This document shows, one piece after another, positions 1 to 7,720 of a DNA stretch of 42,321 nt. The DNA is taken from assembly GCA_016209595.1 (NCBI GenBank), contig JACQVV010000151.1:1-42321 (forward strand), given 5' to 3'. The notes below the pieces were generated by a model. It searched no databases and was not told where the DNA came from. It saw only the letters and a list, made by a program, of their open reading frames with translations. Source of the stretch: Planctomycetota bacterium. Lineage in GTDB: Bacteria; Planctomycetota; JACQVV01. The first letter of the stretch is position 1. Each line of letters starts with the position of its first letter. The position numbers were made by a program, and so were the translations under genes.

Positions 1-1
1 G

Positions 2-1828
2 CAGATGGCGGGCGAGATCGAGAAGCTCGGTCCCGCAACGGACATCTACGCCCTCGGCGCGATCCTCTACCAGTGCCTCGCGGGCGAGCCTCCCTTCCGG
101 GGCGACTCGCTGGCGAAGATCCTCGCGGCTCAGGACGCCGGCCCGCCGCCGATAGCAAGGAGCGCGGCTCCCGCGGAGCTCGCGGCGATTTCACGGAAGT
201 GCCTCGCCCGCGATCCCGGCGGGCGCTACCCGAGCGTGGCGGAGCTCCTGGCGGACATCGACCGCTGGCGGGGCGGGTTTCCCGTCTCCGCGTACCCCGA
301 GCCGCTCCTACGCCGCGCGCTGAAGCTTGTCAGGCGCCACAAGGTCGCCGCGACGGCTGCCCTTGTCCTGGTCGCGGCGGGAACCGCGCTCGCGGTTCTC
401 GACCGCATCCGGACGGCCGCCGCCGAGGCCGGGGCGCGCGAGGAGGCCGAGCTTCGCTTCGCGGGCGCCGGGGAGAGGATCGAGACCGAGCTCGCGTCGG
501 CCGAGGAGGCTCTCGCCCGGGCCGAGGCCGCCCTCCGAGAAGGCGACACGTCGCGCTCTCGCGCCGAGCTGGACGTCGCGAGCGCGTTCCTCACGAGCGG
601 CGAGCGCGCCCGGGCCGATGCCCTCGAGGATTATCCGGCGCTCCCCGCAATCGAGGATCGGGTGACCTCGGGACGCCGCGCGATTCTCCTCATCGAGGCG
701 AGGCGCGAGCTCGGAAACGCCGCGAGACCCCTCGCGGAGCCCCACGCCGAGGCCCGGCGGCGCGGGAATCTCTGGAGCGATGTCCTCGACGCCGTCCGGA
801 GGGCGCGCGAGGCGGGCGTGGACGATCCCACCCTCGACGCGATCGAGAACGAAGCTCGCGGCCTCGGGACCCTTCGGGTGACGTCCGACCCGCCGGGCGC
901 GACGGTCGAAATCTACTCGCTCGACCCGGAGAGGAACGTCAACGCACACCTCGCGGAAAACCTCGTCACGACGCTTGAGCCGGGGAGTGAATCGCTCGAG
1001 CTCCCGGCCGGAAGCTACCTTCTCGTCCTCTCCCACCCAGACCGCTCCCCTTGCCGGCTTCCGGTCTACCTCCAGCGAGGGGAGTCGCGAGGACGAGTTC
1101 TCACGGTAGAGCTCCTCCGTCCGGACGAGATCCCGGAGGGCTTCGTCTACATCCCTCCCGGCCCCTGGCTCGCCGGAGAGGATTGCCGGTTTGCAGAGAT
1201 GACGCACTCGTTCTTCATCGCCCAGGGCGAACTCACCTGGGGAGAGTGGGCGATGTACGAGGAGACCCTCGGTCCAGAGCACAGGTCGAGCGCCGCGGGC
1301 GTCGAGAACTACCGCTACGGGATCTGGGACCAGATGAGGCGTCTCCACCCGAGCGACTGGCAGGAATACCCCGTCACCGGCGTCTCCTGGGACGACCTCG
1401 TGGCCTACTGCAACTCGCGCTCGCGGGACGACGCCGGCTTCGAGTACCGGCTCCCCACGGCCCAGGAGTGGGAGCGCGCGGCCCGCGGAGCCGACGGCAG
1501 GACGTACCCCTGGGGCGACGAGTTCCAGGCGGAGCTCGTGAACTTCGAGGGCCACCACCAGAGACTCCTCTTCGGGGTTCTCGAGAAGTCCCTTTCCGGT
1601 CGATTCCTGGGTGGAAGGAGCCCCTTCGAGCTCGCCCGCCTCTCCGGCAACGCGGCGGAGTGGAACGCGGACTCGGCCGGAGGCGAACTTCGTGTCGTCC
1701 GGCGAGGGAGCGCATGGTCCCCTCCGCCGCACGGTCGCTGCTCGTTTTCCGATTCGAACCCTCGTGCGAACCCGGCTGCGTATTTCGGTGCGCGGCTGGC
1801 GGCTTCCGCCAGGAGGGGGAACAGATAG
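2..1828 (+). CDS. Ser/Thr protein kinase-SUMF fusion (5' end outside window)
   Basis: The first complete codon is Gln, directly before MAGEIEKLGP, which fits the end of an APEQM motif, so the N-lobe and catalytic loop lie upstream of the window and activity cannot be judged. Visible parts are the kinase C-lobe (DIYALGAILYQ, then a typical RYPSVAELLADI end), one membrane segment after RRHKVAA (about residues 112-135), an Ala/Glu-rich coiled-coil-like stretch, a PEGA-like beta segment (TLRVTSDPPGATVEIY) and a C-terminal formylglycine-generating-enzyme/SUMF-type domain (FVYIPPGPW, YPVTGVSWDD, YRLPTAQEWERAARG, YPWGDEF, LSGNAAEWN). In this family a cytoplasmic kinase is joined to an extracytoplasmic SUMF domain, suggesting transmembrane signalling; the SUMF domain may only bind ligand. 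It is a paralogue of the convergent gene at 2661-5345. Confidence 0.9.
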   Translation, partial: QMAGEIEKLGPATDIYALGAILYQCLAGEPPFRGDSLAKILAAQDAGPPPIARSAAPAELAAISRKCLARDPGGRYPSVAELLADIDRWRGGFPVSAYPEPLLRRALKLVRRHKVAATAALVLVAAGTALAVLDRIRTAAAEAGAREEAELRFAGAGERIETELASAEEALARAEAALREGDTSRSRAELDVASAFLTSGERARADALEDYPALPAIEDRVTSGRRAILLIEARRELGNAARPLAEPHAEARRRGNLWSDVLDAVRRAREAGVDDPTLDAIENEARGLGTLRVTSDPPGATVEIYSLDPERNVNAHLAENLVTTLEPGSESLELPAGSYLLVLSHPDRSPCRLPVYLQRGESRGRVLTVELLRPDEIPEGFVYIPPGPWLAGEDCRFAEMTHSFFIAQGELTWGEWAMYEETLGPEHRSSAAGVENYRYGIWDQMRRLHPSDWQEYPVTGVSWDDLVAYCNSRSRDDAGFEYRLPTAQEWERAARGADGRTYPWGDEFQAELVNFEGHHQRLLFGVLEKSLSGRFLGGRSPFELARLSGNAAEWNADSAGGELRVVRRGSAWSPPPHGRCSFSDSNPRANPAAYFGARLAASARRGNR

Positions 1829-1870
1829 AATGTCCCGCACAAGGGAACCCGGCGTCCCCAGGGAGAGTCC

Positions 1871-2077
1871 TTGACCGACGACGAACAGCTCGATCGATAC
1901 CGGAGGATGACTCCGTCACAGCGGTGGGAGATCTGGCTCGAGCTGACGCGGTTCGCGGACGCGCTATGGGACGCGAATCTGAGCCAGGAGGAGCAGGCGC
2001 GCCGCTGGGGAATCTGGCGCGCCGAGCACAGCGCCTCCGATCGAAACATGCTCGAAGGCTTTCGCCGGGCGAAGTGA
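1871..2077 (+). CDS. Small 68-aa protein coupled to nucleotidyltransferase
   Basis: I do not recognise a named family. The start is TTG with a GGGAGAG ribosome-binding sequence just upstream (1861-1867). The protein is small, charged and helical in character (MTPSQRWEIWLELTRFADAL, then a Trp-containing RRWGIWRAEH segment). Its TGA stop overlaps the GTG start of the nucleotidyltransferase gene (GTGA at 2074-2077), so the two are almost certainly translated together. Small proteins in front of AbiEii/DUF6036-like nucleotidyltransferases are often antitoxin-like partners. That role is inferred from position only. Confidence 0.75.
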   Translation: MTDDEQLDRYRRMTPSQRWEIWLELTRFADALWDANLSQEEQARRWGIWRAEHSASDRNMLEGFRRAK

Positions 2078-2664
2078 GCACGGCCGACCGCGTGCGCGAG
2101 GTTACCCTCCGCCTTGTGGATCTCCTGGAGGCGGAGGGCATCCCCTACTTCTTCATGGGCGGAGTCGCCGTTCCGATCTGGGGAATCCCTCGTGCGACCT
2201 ACGACGTGGACCTGACTCTCTCGGTGGAAGAATCCGGCCTCCGGGAGTTCCTGGCCTTTGCGCGGAGAAGCGGCTTCGCGGTCGATCCGGTCTTCGAGGT
2301 GGGGTTCCGGGATGTCGTGTCCGGCATGCAAAAGATCTCGATCGAGTGGTGGACGGAGGAGCCCCGGCGCGTCGAAGTGGACGTCTTCCTCGTCACGACC
2401 GACTACCAGCGGGCCGCGTTCCCCCGGCGCCGCCGGGTGAAGATCGACGGGCGAGAGTTCTGGGTCGTCGCTCCCGCGGATCTCATCCTCCACAAGCTCG
2501 TCGCCGGGCGGCCGAAGGACTTCGCGGACGTGCAAAACGTCCTGCTCGTTCAGGGGGTCCCGGATCCGGAATACCTGGCCACGTGGGCGCGCAGGCTGGG
2601 AGTGGAGGACCTGCTGGCTCGCGCGCTCCGGGACGCTGGACTCTCGCCGCTGGGAGAAGGCTAG
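2074..2664 (+). CDS. AbiEii/DUF6036-like nucleotidyltransferase
   Basis: A 196-aa protein with the start of a minimal nucleotidyltransferase fold: MGGVAVPIWGIPRATYDVDL holds the GG signature (residues 29-30) and the metal-binding pair D44/D46. A likely third acidic residue lies in RRVEVDVFLV, and a helical C-terminal part with ADLILHKLVAGRPKDFADVQ follows, a pattern common in DUF6036/AbiEii-type proteins. The GTG start at 2074 is chosen because it overlaps the upstream stop by four bases; the frame is open far upstream but antisense-like there. Such proteins occur as toxin partners in type IV-like toxin-antitoxin or abortive-infection pairs, or as orphan nucleotidyltransferases. The stop overlaps the stop of the converging kinase gene through a CTAG palindrome at 2661-2664. 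Confidence 0.85.
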   Translation: MSTADRVREVTLRLVDLLEAEGIPYFFMGGVAVPIWGIPRATYDVDLTLSVEESGLREFLAFARRSGFAVDPVFEVGFRDVVSGMQKISIEWWTEEPRRVEVDVFLVTTDYQRAAFPRRRRVKIDGREFWVVAPADLILHKLVAGRPKDFADVQNVLLVQGVPDPEYLATWARRLGVEDLLARALRDAGLSPLGEG

Positions 2665-5345
2665 CGAGTCCTGGCGGAAGCCACCAGCCGCGCACCGTGA
2701 CCCCAATTCCGGTGCCTAGGATCCACCAAACGGGAAAACCAGCAGCGACCCGCCAGGTCGGGCGAGCCCGCGGTGCCTCCTCGAACGATGAATAGATCCG
2801 GCTTTCCGGGATCCGCGAGGGAGCCCGTCCACTCGGAGAGGTTCCCCGCCATGTGGAGGCAGCCGAAGACGCTCCGATCTCCCCTGTCGAGCGCGGCAGG
2901 GACGATCAAGCGGTCCACCTGGACCCCGGTTCGGATGCCATGGAGGTTCGCCCGTCCGGGGACAAACTCCTCCCCCCACGGATATGCGCGCCCGTCGGCG
3001 CCGCGGGCGGCCCATTCCCACTCGTCGCTCTCGGGCAACCGGTACTCCCAGCGTGACTCCAGCGAGTTCATCCACCGGCAGTACGCGAGCGCGTCGTCGT
3101 GCGAAATGCCGTAGACCGGGTGGTCCGGTTGGACGGCATGGTTCCCGCGCACGCGGACCTTCTGGTAGGCGGTGGGCATCCATTCGGGTTCCCGGTCCGC
3201 GGCGCCCGCGCCGAGAGAGTCGAGGAACCGGGTGTACTCGCCCCAGGTGAGCTCGCACGTCGCGATGTAGAAGCCGTGCGTCATCTCCTTCCACTCCCCC
3301 TTCTCCCGCCACTTGAAGTGGCCGGGGGGGATGAAGACGAAGCCCTCGGGCGCGTCCCGGGACAGCGGGATCGTCACGTCGCGGTTCTCGCTCGTTGCGC
3401 GCTCGAGCCAGACAGGGAGCCGGACCTCCAGGGTTCCCGCGGCCGTCGCGAGGACGAGGTAGCCGCCGGTCGGGAGGTCGAAAACGTCGCCGCTTTCCCC
3501 GTCGGCCACGAGTTTCCCGGGTTCGTTCGATTCCCGGTCCAGGCGATGGATTCGCACGGAAGCGTCCGGCGGGTCGGTCTGGACGCGGAAAGAGACGCGC
3601 CCCTCGGCGTCCCGGCGTACCGAGGCGATCTCCTCCGCGAGGAGCATACCCCCGCCCGCCTCTTCGGCCGCGCGGACGTGTTCGAGGGCGCGCTCGACCG
3701 GACCGACGGGAGCTCTCGCGCTCTCCACCGCGAGTCGCGCGAGGCCGAGGTAGGCCCGGACGAGCGCCTCGGAGGCGAGCGTTTCCTCGGCCGGCGTCGC
3801 CGCGATCCTCGCGGCCCGCTGGGCGTGGGCGAGGGCCTTGCGGAGAGCGGCCTCCTCGTCCGGGGTTGCGCTGCCGCGCGAAAGCTGGGCGAGCTTCTTC
3901 GCCTCCTCGACGTTTTCGCGGAACCGCCGGGCGCGGTTCCTCTCCTCTTGGGCGTCCCGGGCGCTTCGCAGAGCCGCATCCTGGTAGGCGAGGTTCCCGA
4001 ACCAGCCGGCGCCAAGAAGGGCGGCGGCGACAAGAGCGGCGAGCGCCGCCGCGAGGCGCGGCCGGCGGCGGAAGAAGCGAACGACTCTGGCGAGCAAGGG
4101 GTCGCGCCGGGCCGCGAGCGGCTCTCCCGTCTCGAAGCGCGCGAGGTCGGCCGCGAGTTCGCCGCACGTCGCGTAGCGTTCGCGGCGCTTCCTCGCCATG
4201 GCCTTTGTGACGATCGCGGCGAGGCCGCGAGGAACGCCGGAGAGGCGGCCCACGCCAGCCGCGCGCGAGGGCGGCTTCCCGGTGAGACCGAAGGCGAGCG
4301 TCGCGCCGAGCGAGTAGATGTCCGCGCGGCGGTCGAGCGGCTTTCCGGAAGCCCGCTCGGGAGACGTGTAGGGCGTTCCCCCGGGACGCTCGGGGAGGGG
4401 ATGAAGCCCGGAATCCTCGCCTGACTCCGGCTCGGGTCTCGCCTGGACCCTCGCGCTCGACCAGTCGAGGAGGTAGACCGCGCCGGTCTCCTCGAGAAAG
4501 ATCGTGCGAGGCGAAACGGCGAGGTGCAGGACCCCGTGCTCGTGGGCGTAGTCGAGAGCCTCGGCGATCCGGCGGATCGCGCGAAGAAGGGCGGGAAGGG
4601 GAAGCCCGGGCGCGGCGTCCTCGAGCGACTTCCCCGCGAGGCACGGCGTCGTATAGCAGGGAGCGCCTTCGGCCGAGAGAAAGATGTCGTGAACCGGGAG
4701 GATAGCGGGGTGTTCGAGCTGGCCGGCGAGGCGGGCCTCGGCGAGGAAGCGGGCCCGGACGGCCGGGATCGCCGCGTTTTCGGGCGAGAGCGTCCTCACG
4801 GCGAGCGGCCGGCCGAGGTCGGCGTCGAGCCAGCGGTCGGGCGCCTCGCGGACGTAGCGCTGGGCCCCGGCCCTCGCCAGTGCTGCCCGCACGCGAGGGA
4901 GCGCGAGCGGGGGCGGGAGCCGCCGCGTGGAGAGGAGCCGCGCCACCGCTCCCTCGCTTGCCGCCCCGCCGGTCGCGCCGGCGCGCCGGGCGAGGACGGT
5001 CTCTCCGGTTTCTCCGGCGCCGGGGACGACGAGCGCGTTCCCGCACTTGCAGGCGAGCCGCGTCCCAGGGCTCTTCCCCTCGATTTTGTAGACACAGAGG
5101 CACTTCTCGCAGATGAGGGAGACGCGCTCCTGTCTCTCGCGCACGCGGTCCGCGTCCTCGCGCGAGAGAAGCCCCATCTCGACCAGGTAGCGCGTGACGA
5201 ACGAAGCGCGTCCCGCGGCAAGGTCTTTCTCCTGGAGGGCGAAGACGGCCTTCGCGTCCTCTTCCGAGACGAGCCCCATCTCGGCGGCAAGCCGAACGTA
5301 GACCCGGCTTCGGATCCGGACCAGGGCCGCGCGGTGATCGTCCAT
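2661..5345 (-). CDS. Probable pseudokinase-SUMF transmembrane fusion
   Basis: An 894-aa protein. Order: N-terminal helical segment (1-75); zinc-ribbon-like cysteines C79, C82, C84, C99 and C101; kinase-like domain about 160-410; membrane segment about 435-455 (LAAALAALVAAALLGAGWF); coiled-coil region; PEGA-like segment; C-terminal SUMF domain (FVFIPPGHF, LPESDEWEWAARG, YPWGEEF, MAGNLSEWTG). The kinase fold is clear (SPERASG, DRRADIYSLGATL), but the catalytic positions are replaced: VAIK is LAVR (R184), HRD-K-N is HLAVSPRT (A276 for the catalytic Asp) and DFG is DWS (294-296). It is therefore probably inactive and may act as a scaffold or regulator, perhaps with the paralogue at 2-1828. ATG start at 5345. 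Confidence 0.9.
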   Translation of the reverse strand: MDDHRAALVRIRSRVYVRLAAEMGLVSEEDAKAVFALQEKDLAAGRASFVTRYLVEMGLLSREDADRVRERQERVSLICEKCLCVYKIEGKSPGTRLACKCGNALVVPGAGETGETVLARRAGATGGAASEGAVARLLSTRRLPPPLALPRVRAALARAGAQRYVREAPDRWLDADLGRPLAVRTLSPENAAIPAVRARFLAEARLAGQLEHPAILPVHDIFLSAEGAPCYTTPCLAGKSLEDAAPGLPLPALLRAIRRIAEALDYAHEHGVLHLAVSPRTIFLEETGAVYLLDWSSARVQARPEPESGEDSGLHPLPERPGGTPYTSPERASGKPLDRRADIYSLGATLAFGLTGKPPSRAAGVGRLSGVPRGLAAIVTKAMARKRRERYATCGELAADLARFETGEPLAARRDPLLARVVRFFRRRPRLAAALAALVAAALLGAGWFGNLAYQDAALRSARDAQEERNRARRFRENVEEAKKLAQLSRGSATPDEEAALRKALAHAQRAARIAATPAEETLASEALVRAYLGLARLAVESARAPVGPVERALEHVRAAEEAGGGMLLAEEIASVRRDAEGRVSFRVQTDPPDASVRIHRLDRESNEPGKLVADGESGDVFDLPTGGYLVLATAAGTLEVRLPVWLERATSENRDVTIPLSRDAPEGFVFIPPGHFKWREKGEWKEMTHGFYIATCELTWGEYTRFLDSLGAGAADREPEWMPTAYQKVRVRGNHAVQPDHPVYGISHDDALAYCRWMNSLESRWEYRLPESDEWEWAARGADGRAYPWGEEFVPGRANLHGIRTGVQVDRLIVPAALDRGDRSVFGCLHMAGNLSEWTGSLADPGKPDLFIVRGGTAGSPDLAGRCWFSRLVDPRHRNWGHGARLVASARTR

Positions 5346-5402
5346 GGTTCAGGGGACTGATCGAAAGGGGCTCGGGTGTCCGGTGCCTGGAGCTCGGACC
5401 GC

Positions 5403-5759
5403 CTACGACCGGAGCTTCGACAGGACCAGCTGGTTCAGCGAGACCCCTTCCCGACTGGCCTCGACCGAGAGATGCCTGTGAAGGGACGACGGGATGCGGA
5501 GGTTGAACCGCCCGCTGAAAGAGCCGAGGGATCGGGGCTCGGGGACGTCCTCTTCGTGCTCCTCCAGGTCGGCGATGACTTGCCGGACGACCTTCTGGAT
5601 CTCCTGGAGTGCCTTCTCCGCCGACGTGCCGTGCGCCGCCAAGGACGGGAACTCCAGCACCCTGCCCACGAAGACGCCGTCTTCGTCCTCCCATGCGATG
5701 GTGTACGTGTAGCGCTTGACGATGCGCGGAACTTGCCTCTTCGTGCGAGCTTTCTTCAC
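5403..5759 (-). CDS. hicB: HicB-like antitoxin
   Basis: A 118-aa protein with the HicB partial RNase-H-like fold (YTYTIAWEDEDGVFVGRV, EFPSLAAHGTSAEKALQEI) and a C-terminal RHH/HicB-type DNA-binding tail (SGRFNLRIPSSLHRHLSVEA, then EGVSLNQLVLSKL). HicB antitoxins neutralise the HicA mRNA interferase and usually autoregulate through the DNA-binding tail. The GTG start at 5759 is chosen because it overlaps the hicA stop (GTGA), as expected for toxin-first hicAB operons; the frame stays open upstream but encodes nothing recognisable there. It is followed by 57 non-coding bases before the kinase start. Confidence 0.88.
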   Translation of the reverse strand: MKKARTKRQVPRIVKRYTYTIAWEDEDGVFVGRVLEFPSLAAHGTSAEKALQEIQKVVRQVIADLEEHEEDVPEPRSLGSFSGRFNLRIPSSLHRHLSVEASREGVSLNQLVLSKLRS

Positions 5760-6046
5760 GTGGGTAACGACTCCAGAAGCGTGACGAGTGCGGCCAGAAC
5801 CTGCCGCACCTGATAGCGTTTCGCCTTGCCGCCCTTGACTGGCTGGAGGTTGATCCGGGGATCTCCCGGCCAGGGCGTCGAAAAAACGTGGTGGCTTCCC
5901 CGGACTCGGCCGGACCCGAAGGCAACCTCGCAGATTGCGAGGAGTCGGGCGAAGCGAACGTCCTTGGCGGCTTCGAGTTCGCTGATGCAGGTCTGTATCT
6001 CGCTCTTGGTGATCCTGGATGCGTCCCTTCTGGGCATTGGTATCAT
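5756..6046 (-). CDS. hicA: HicA-like mRNA interferase toxin
   Basis: The C-terminal half has the HicA/YcfA dsRBD-like pattern with the catalytic-type histidine (VRGSHHVFSTPWPGDPRINL, then KGGKAKRYQVRQVLAAL). HicA toxins cleave mRNA. The protein (96 aa from the ATG at 6046) is longer than typical HicA (about 60-80 aa) because of an N-terminal helical part, SEIQTCISELEAAKDVRFARLL. Start choice is uncertain: GTG 6058, ATG 6046 and ATG 6037 are all in frame and none has a good ribosome-binding site. A TACTAT sequence at 6049-6054 resembles a -10 box and would favour a leaderless start at 6037. The gene is divergent from the TPR gene at 6133. Confidence 0.8.
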   Translation of the reverse strand: MIPMPRRDASRITKSEIQTCISELEAAKDVRFARLLAICEVAFGSGRVRGSHHVFSTPWPGDPRINLQPVKGGKAKRYQVRQVLAALVTLLESLPT

Positions 6047-6132
6047 GGATAGTACCACGGCTTCGCGCCCGTCGCGACTCGCTCCCCGCGACCTCGGGAC
6101 TCACCCGAGCCGCGCCGCCCTCTGGGCGTGAT

Positions 6133-7641
6133 ATGCTTCCTTCGATGTCCACCGACAGACGCGAGGAGGCGCTGGAGCTCTTCCGCCAGGGAACGCGGCT
6201 CTCCGAGTCCGGCAAGCTCGAGGACGGGAGCCGGCTTCTCGAGCGCGCGATCGAACTCGATCCCACCTTCGTCCCGGCCTATTGCAACCGGGCCTTGAAC
6301 CACGTGCTCGCCGGCGAGATGGACGAGGCGGCGGAGCTCTACGCCTCGGCCGTGGACCTCGCGCCGGGAGACCCGATTCCCCTCGCCGGGCTGGGAGCGG
6401 TCGCCGCGGAGCGGGGAGAGGACGACGACGCCGTGCGGCACCTCTCGCGTGCGATCGAGCTGGGGCACCCGGGGCCCGACGTCCGGTCGAACCTCGCGCT
6501 GGTCCTGGACCGGCGAGGGGAGCGGGAGCGGGCGATCGCTCTCTGGCGCGAGGCCCACGCGATCGACCCTCTCGATCCGACGCCCATCTCCTCGCTCGCC
6601 GAACGGGAGGACCTCTCCCGGGACGAGGACGGGAGGCCTTTCTTCCTCTCCCGGTTCCAGCGCTACGACCTCTACCGGCACCTGGATGGCCGGCTCTACG
6701 GCCCGGGGGGCGGGGAACCTTGCGGCCACGACTTCCGCCACTCGGTCGGCTGGGCCCTCTCCCGCGGCCTGCCCACGTTGCCGTTCCTCGCCCGGCTCCG
6801 CGAGTCGGGGGCGGGCTGCGACTGCGAGGTCGGAACGATCCACGCGGAAAGCGAGGACGGGGCCTTCGAGTTCGCGCGCGTCCGGGGACTTCTCGCGCCG
6901 GCGGAGCCGGAACGGTTCGCGCGGGCGCTCGTCCGGTCGGGAGCCCGTCTCGACGCCGAGCTCCCACCGGGTTCCGAGGAGGGAGAGGACGACCCGGAAT
7001 CCTGGACGACCGTCGTCCTGCCGCGCGCGGAACGCTTCGAGATCCCGCTCCAGCCGGCCTGCGGCACCCGCCTCTTTCGCCTTCTCGACGAGGCGCGCGA
7101 GGATCTGGGTCCGGGCGGATGGGCCGCGGTCGTCCTCGCGTCGACCACCGATCTCGTTCCGCCCGCCGCCTGGATCCTCGAGGAGCGACGCGCCCTGGAA
7201 CTCGAGGTGGTCTGGCGGGCGGTGGGCGACCTCCCCGGCGACGAGCTCGCGCCGGAACGCATCCCCCCGATGCACCCCGCGACCTTCCACATCCAGACGC
7301 TCCCGGCTCCGTGGCTCCCCGCGGATCTGGCGCGGGATCTCTCGCTGCGACACGGGCTCGTGCGGTCCGTCTCCACGGCGGGCGAGTGGGCGCTCGTCGG
7401 GAGGCGCGTCGAGGACGAGGAACCCGCGCTCGCGTCCTTCCTGGGCGATCTCTCCCGCCTCGCGCCTCCCGGGACGGGTCTTTCCCTCCGCTGGATCCGC
7501 GAGGGAAAGGTGCGCCTGGGAACGGTCGAACCCGGGCGGGTCCGTCTCTTCCGGCTCATTCCCGCGCCGGTCGTCCCCGAGGCGCTCCGGTCGGACCGCG
7601 CGGAGGCCGTGCGCGTGATCGAGAGCTCTCTCTCCGACTGA
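6133..7641 (+). CDS. TPR protein with DUF2695-like middle domain
   Basis: About 500 residues. N-terminal TPR units (EEALELFRQGTRLSESGKLE, LLERAIELDPTFVPAYCNRA, AAELYASAVDLAPGDPIPLA, a further one near ALVLDRRGERERAIALWREA) are followed by a short Cys/His motif resembling DUF2695: CGHDF ... LRESGAGCDCEV. The remaining roughly 260 residues are unrecognised and alpha/beta in character, with no signal peptide, so it is probably cytoplasmic. Start is either ATG 6133 (MLPSMSTDRR) or ATG 6145 (MSTDRREEAL); neither has a clear Shine-Dalgarno. Function unknown; the TPRs suggest protein binding. Confidence 0.85.
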   Translation: MLPSMSTDRREEALELFRQGTRLSESGKLEDGSRLLERAIELDPTFVPAYCNRALNHVLAGEMDEAAELYASAVDLAPGDPIPLAGLGAVAAERGEDDDAVRHLSRAIELGHPGPDVRSNLALVLDRRGERERAIALWREAHAIDPLDPTPISSLAEREDLSRDEDGRPFFLSRFQRYDLYRHLDGRLYGPGGGEPCGHDFRHSVGWALSRGLPTLPFLARLRESGAGCDCEVGTIHAESEDGAFEFARVRGLLAPAEPERFARALVRSGARLDAELPPGSEEGEDDPESWTTVVLPRAERFEIPLQPACGTRLFRLLDEAREDLGPGGWAAVVLASTTDLVPPAAWILEERRALELEVVWRAVGDLPGDELAPERIPPMHPATFHIQTLPAPWLPADLARDLSLRHGLVRSVSTAGEWALVGRRVEDEEPALASFLGDLSRLAPPGTGLSLRWIREGKVRLGTVEPGRVRLFRLIPAPVVPEALRSDRAEAVRVIESSLSD

Positions 7642-7655
7642 AGTCCTCGCCAGGC

Positions 7656-7684
7656 TTGTCCTTGGGGAGGCTCCGTGCTAACTT
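7656..7684 (+). promoter_or_regulatory. Sigma-70-type promoter for the FAD oxidoreductase
   Basis: TTGTCC (7656-7661), a 17-base spacer and TAACTT (7679-7684), placed 36 bases before the ATG at 7721. The same -10 hexamer, TAACTT, occurs with TTGACA and 17-base spacing before lysS, which supports both calls. Confidence 0.6.
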
Positions 7685-7720
7685 CCCTGACCCCTGTCCC
7701 TGGACCTCTAGAGAGCAGAC

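Noticed and set aside
2716..5925. A 1069-codon minus-strand frame overlapping the pseudokinase gene and hicAB
   Set aside because: Arg/Pro-rich shadow of the pseudokinase, which has recognisable kinase and SUMF motifs.
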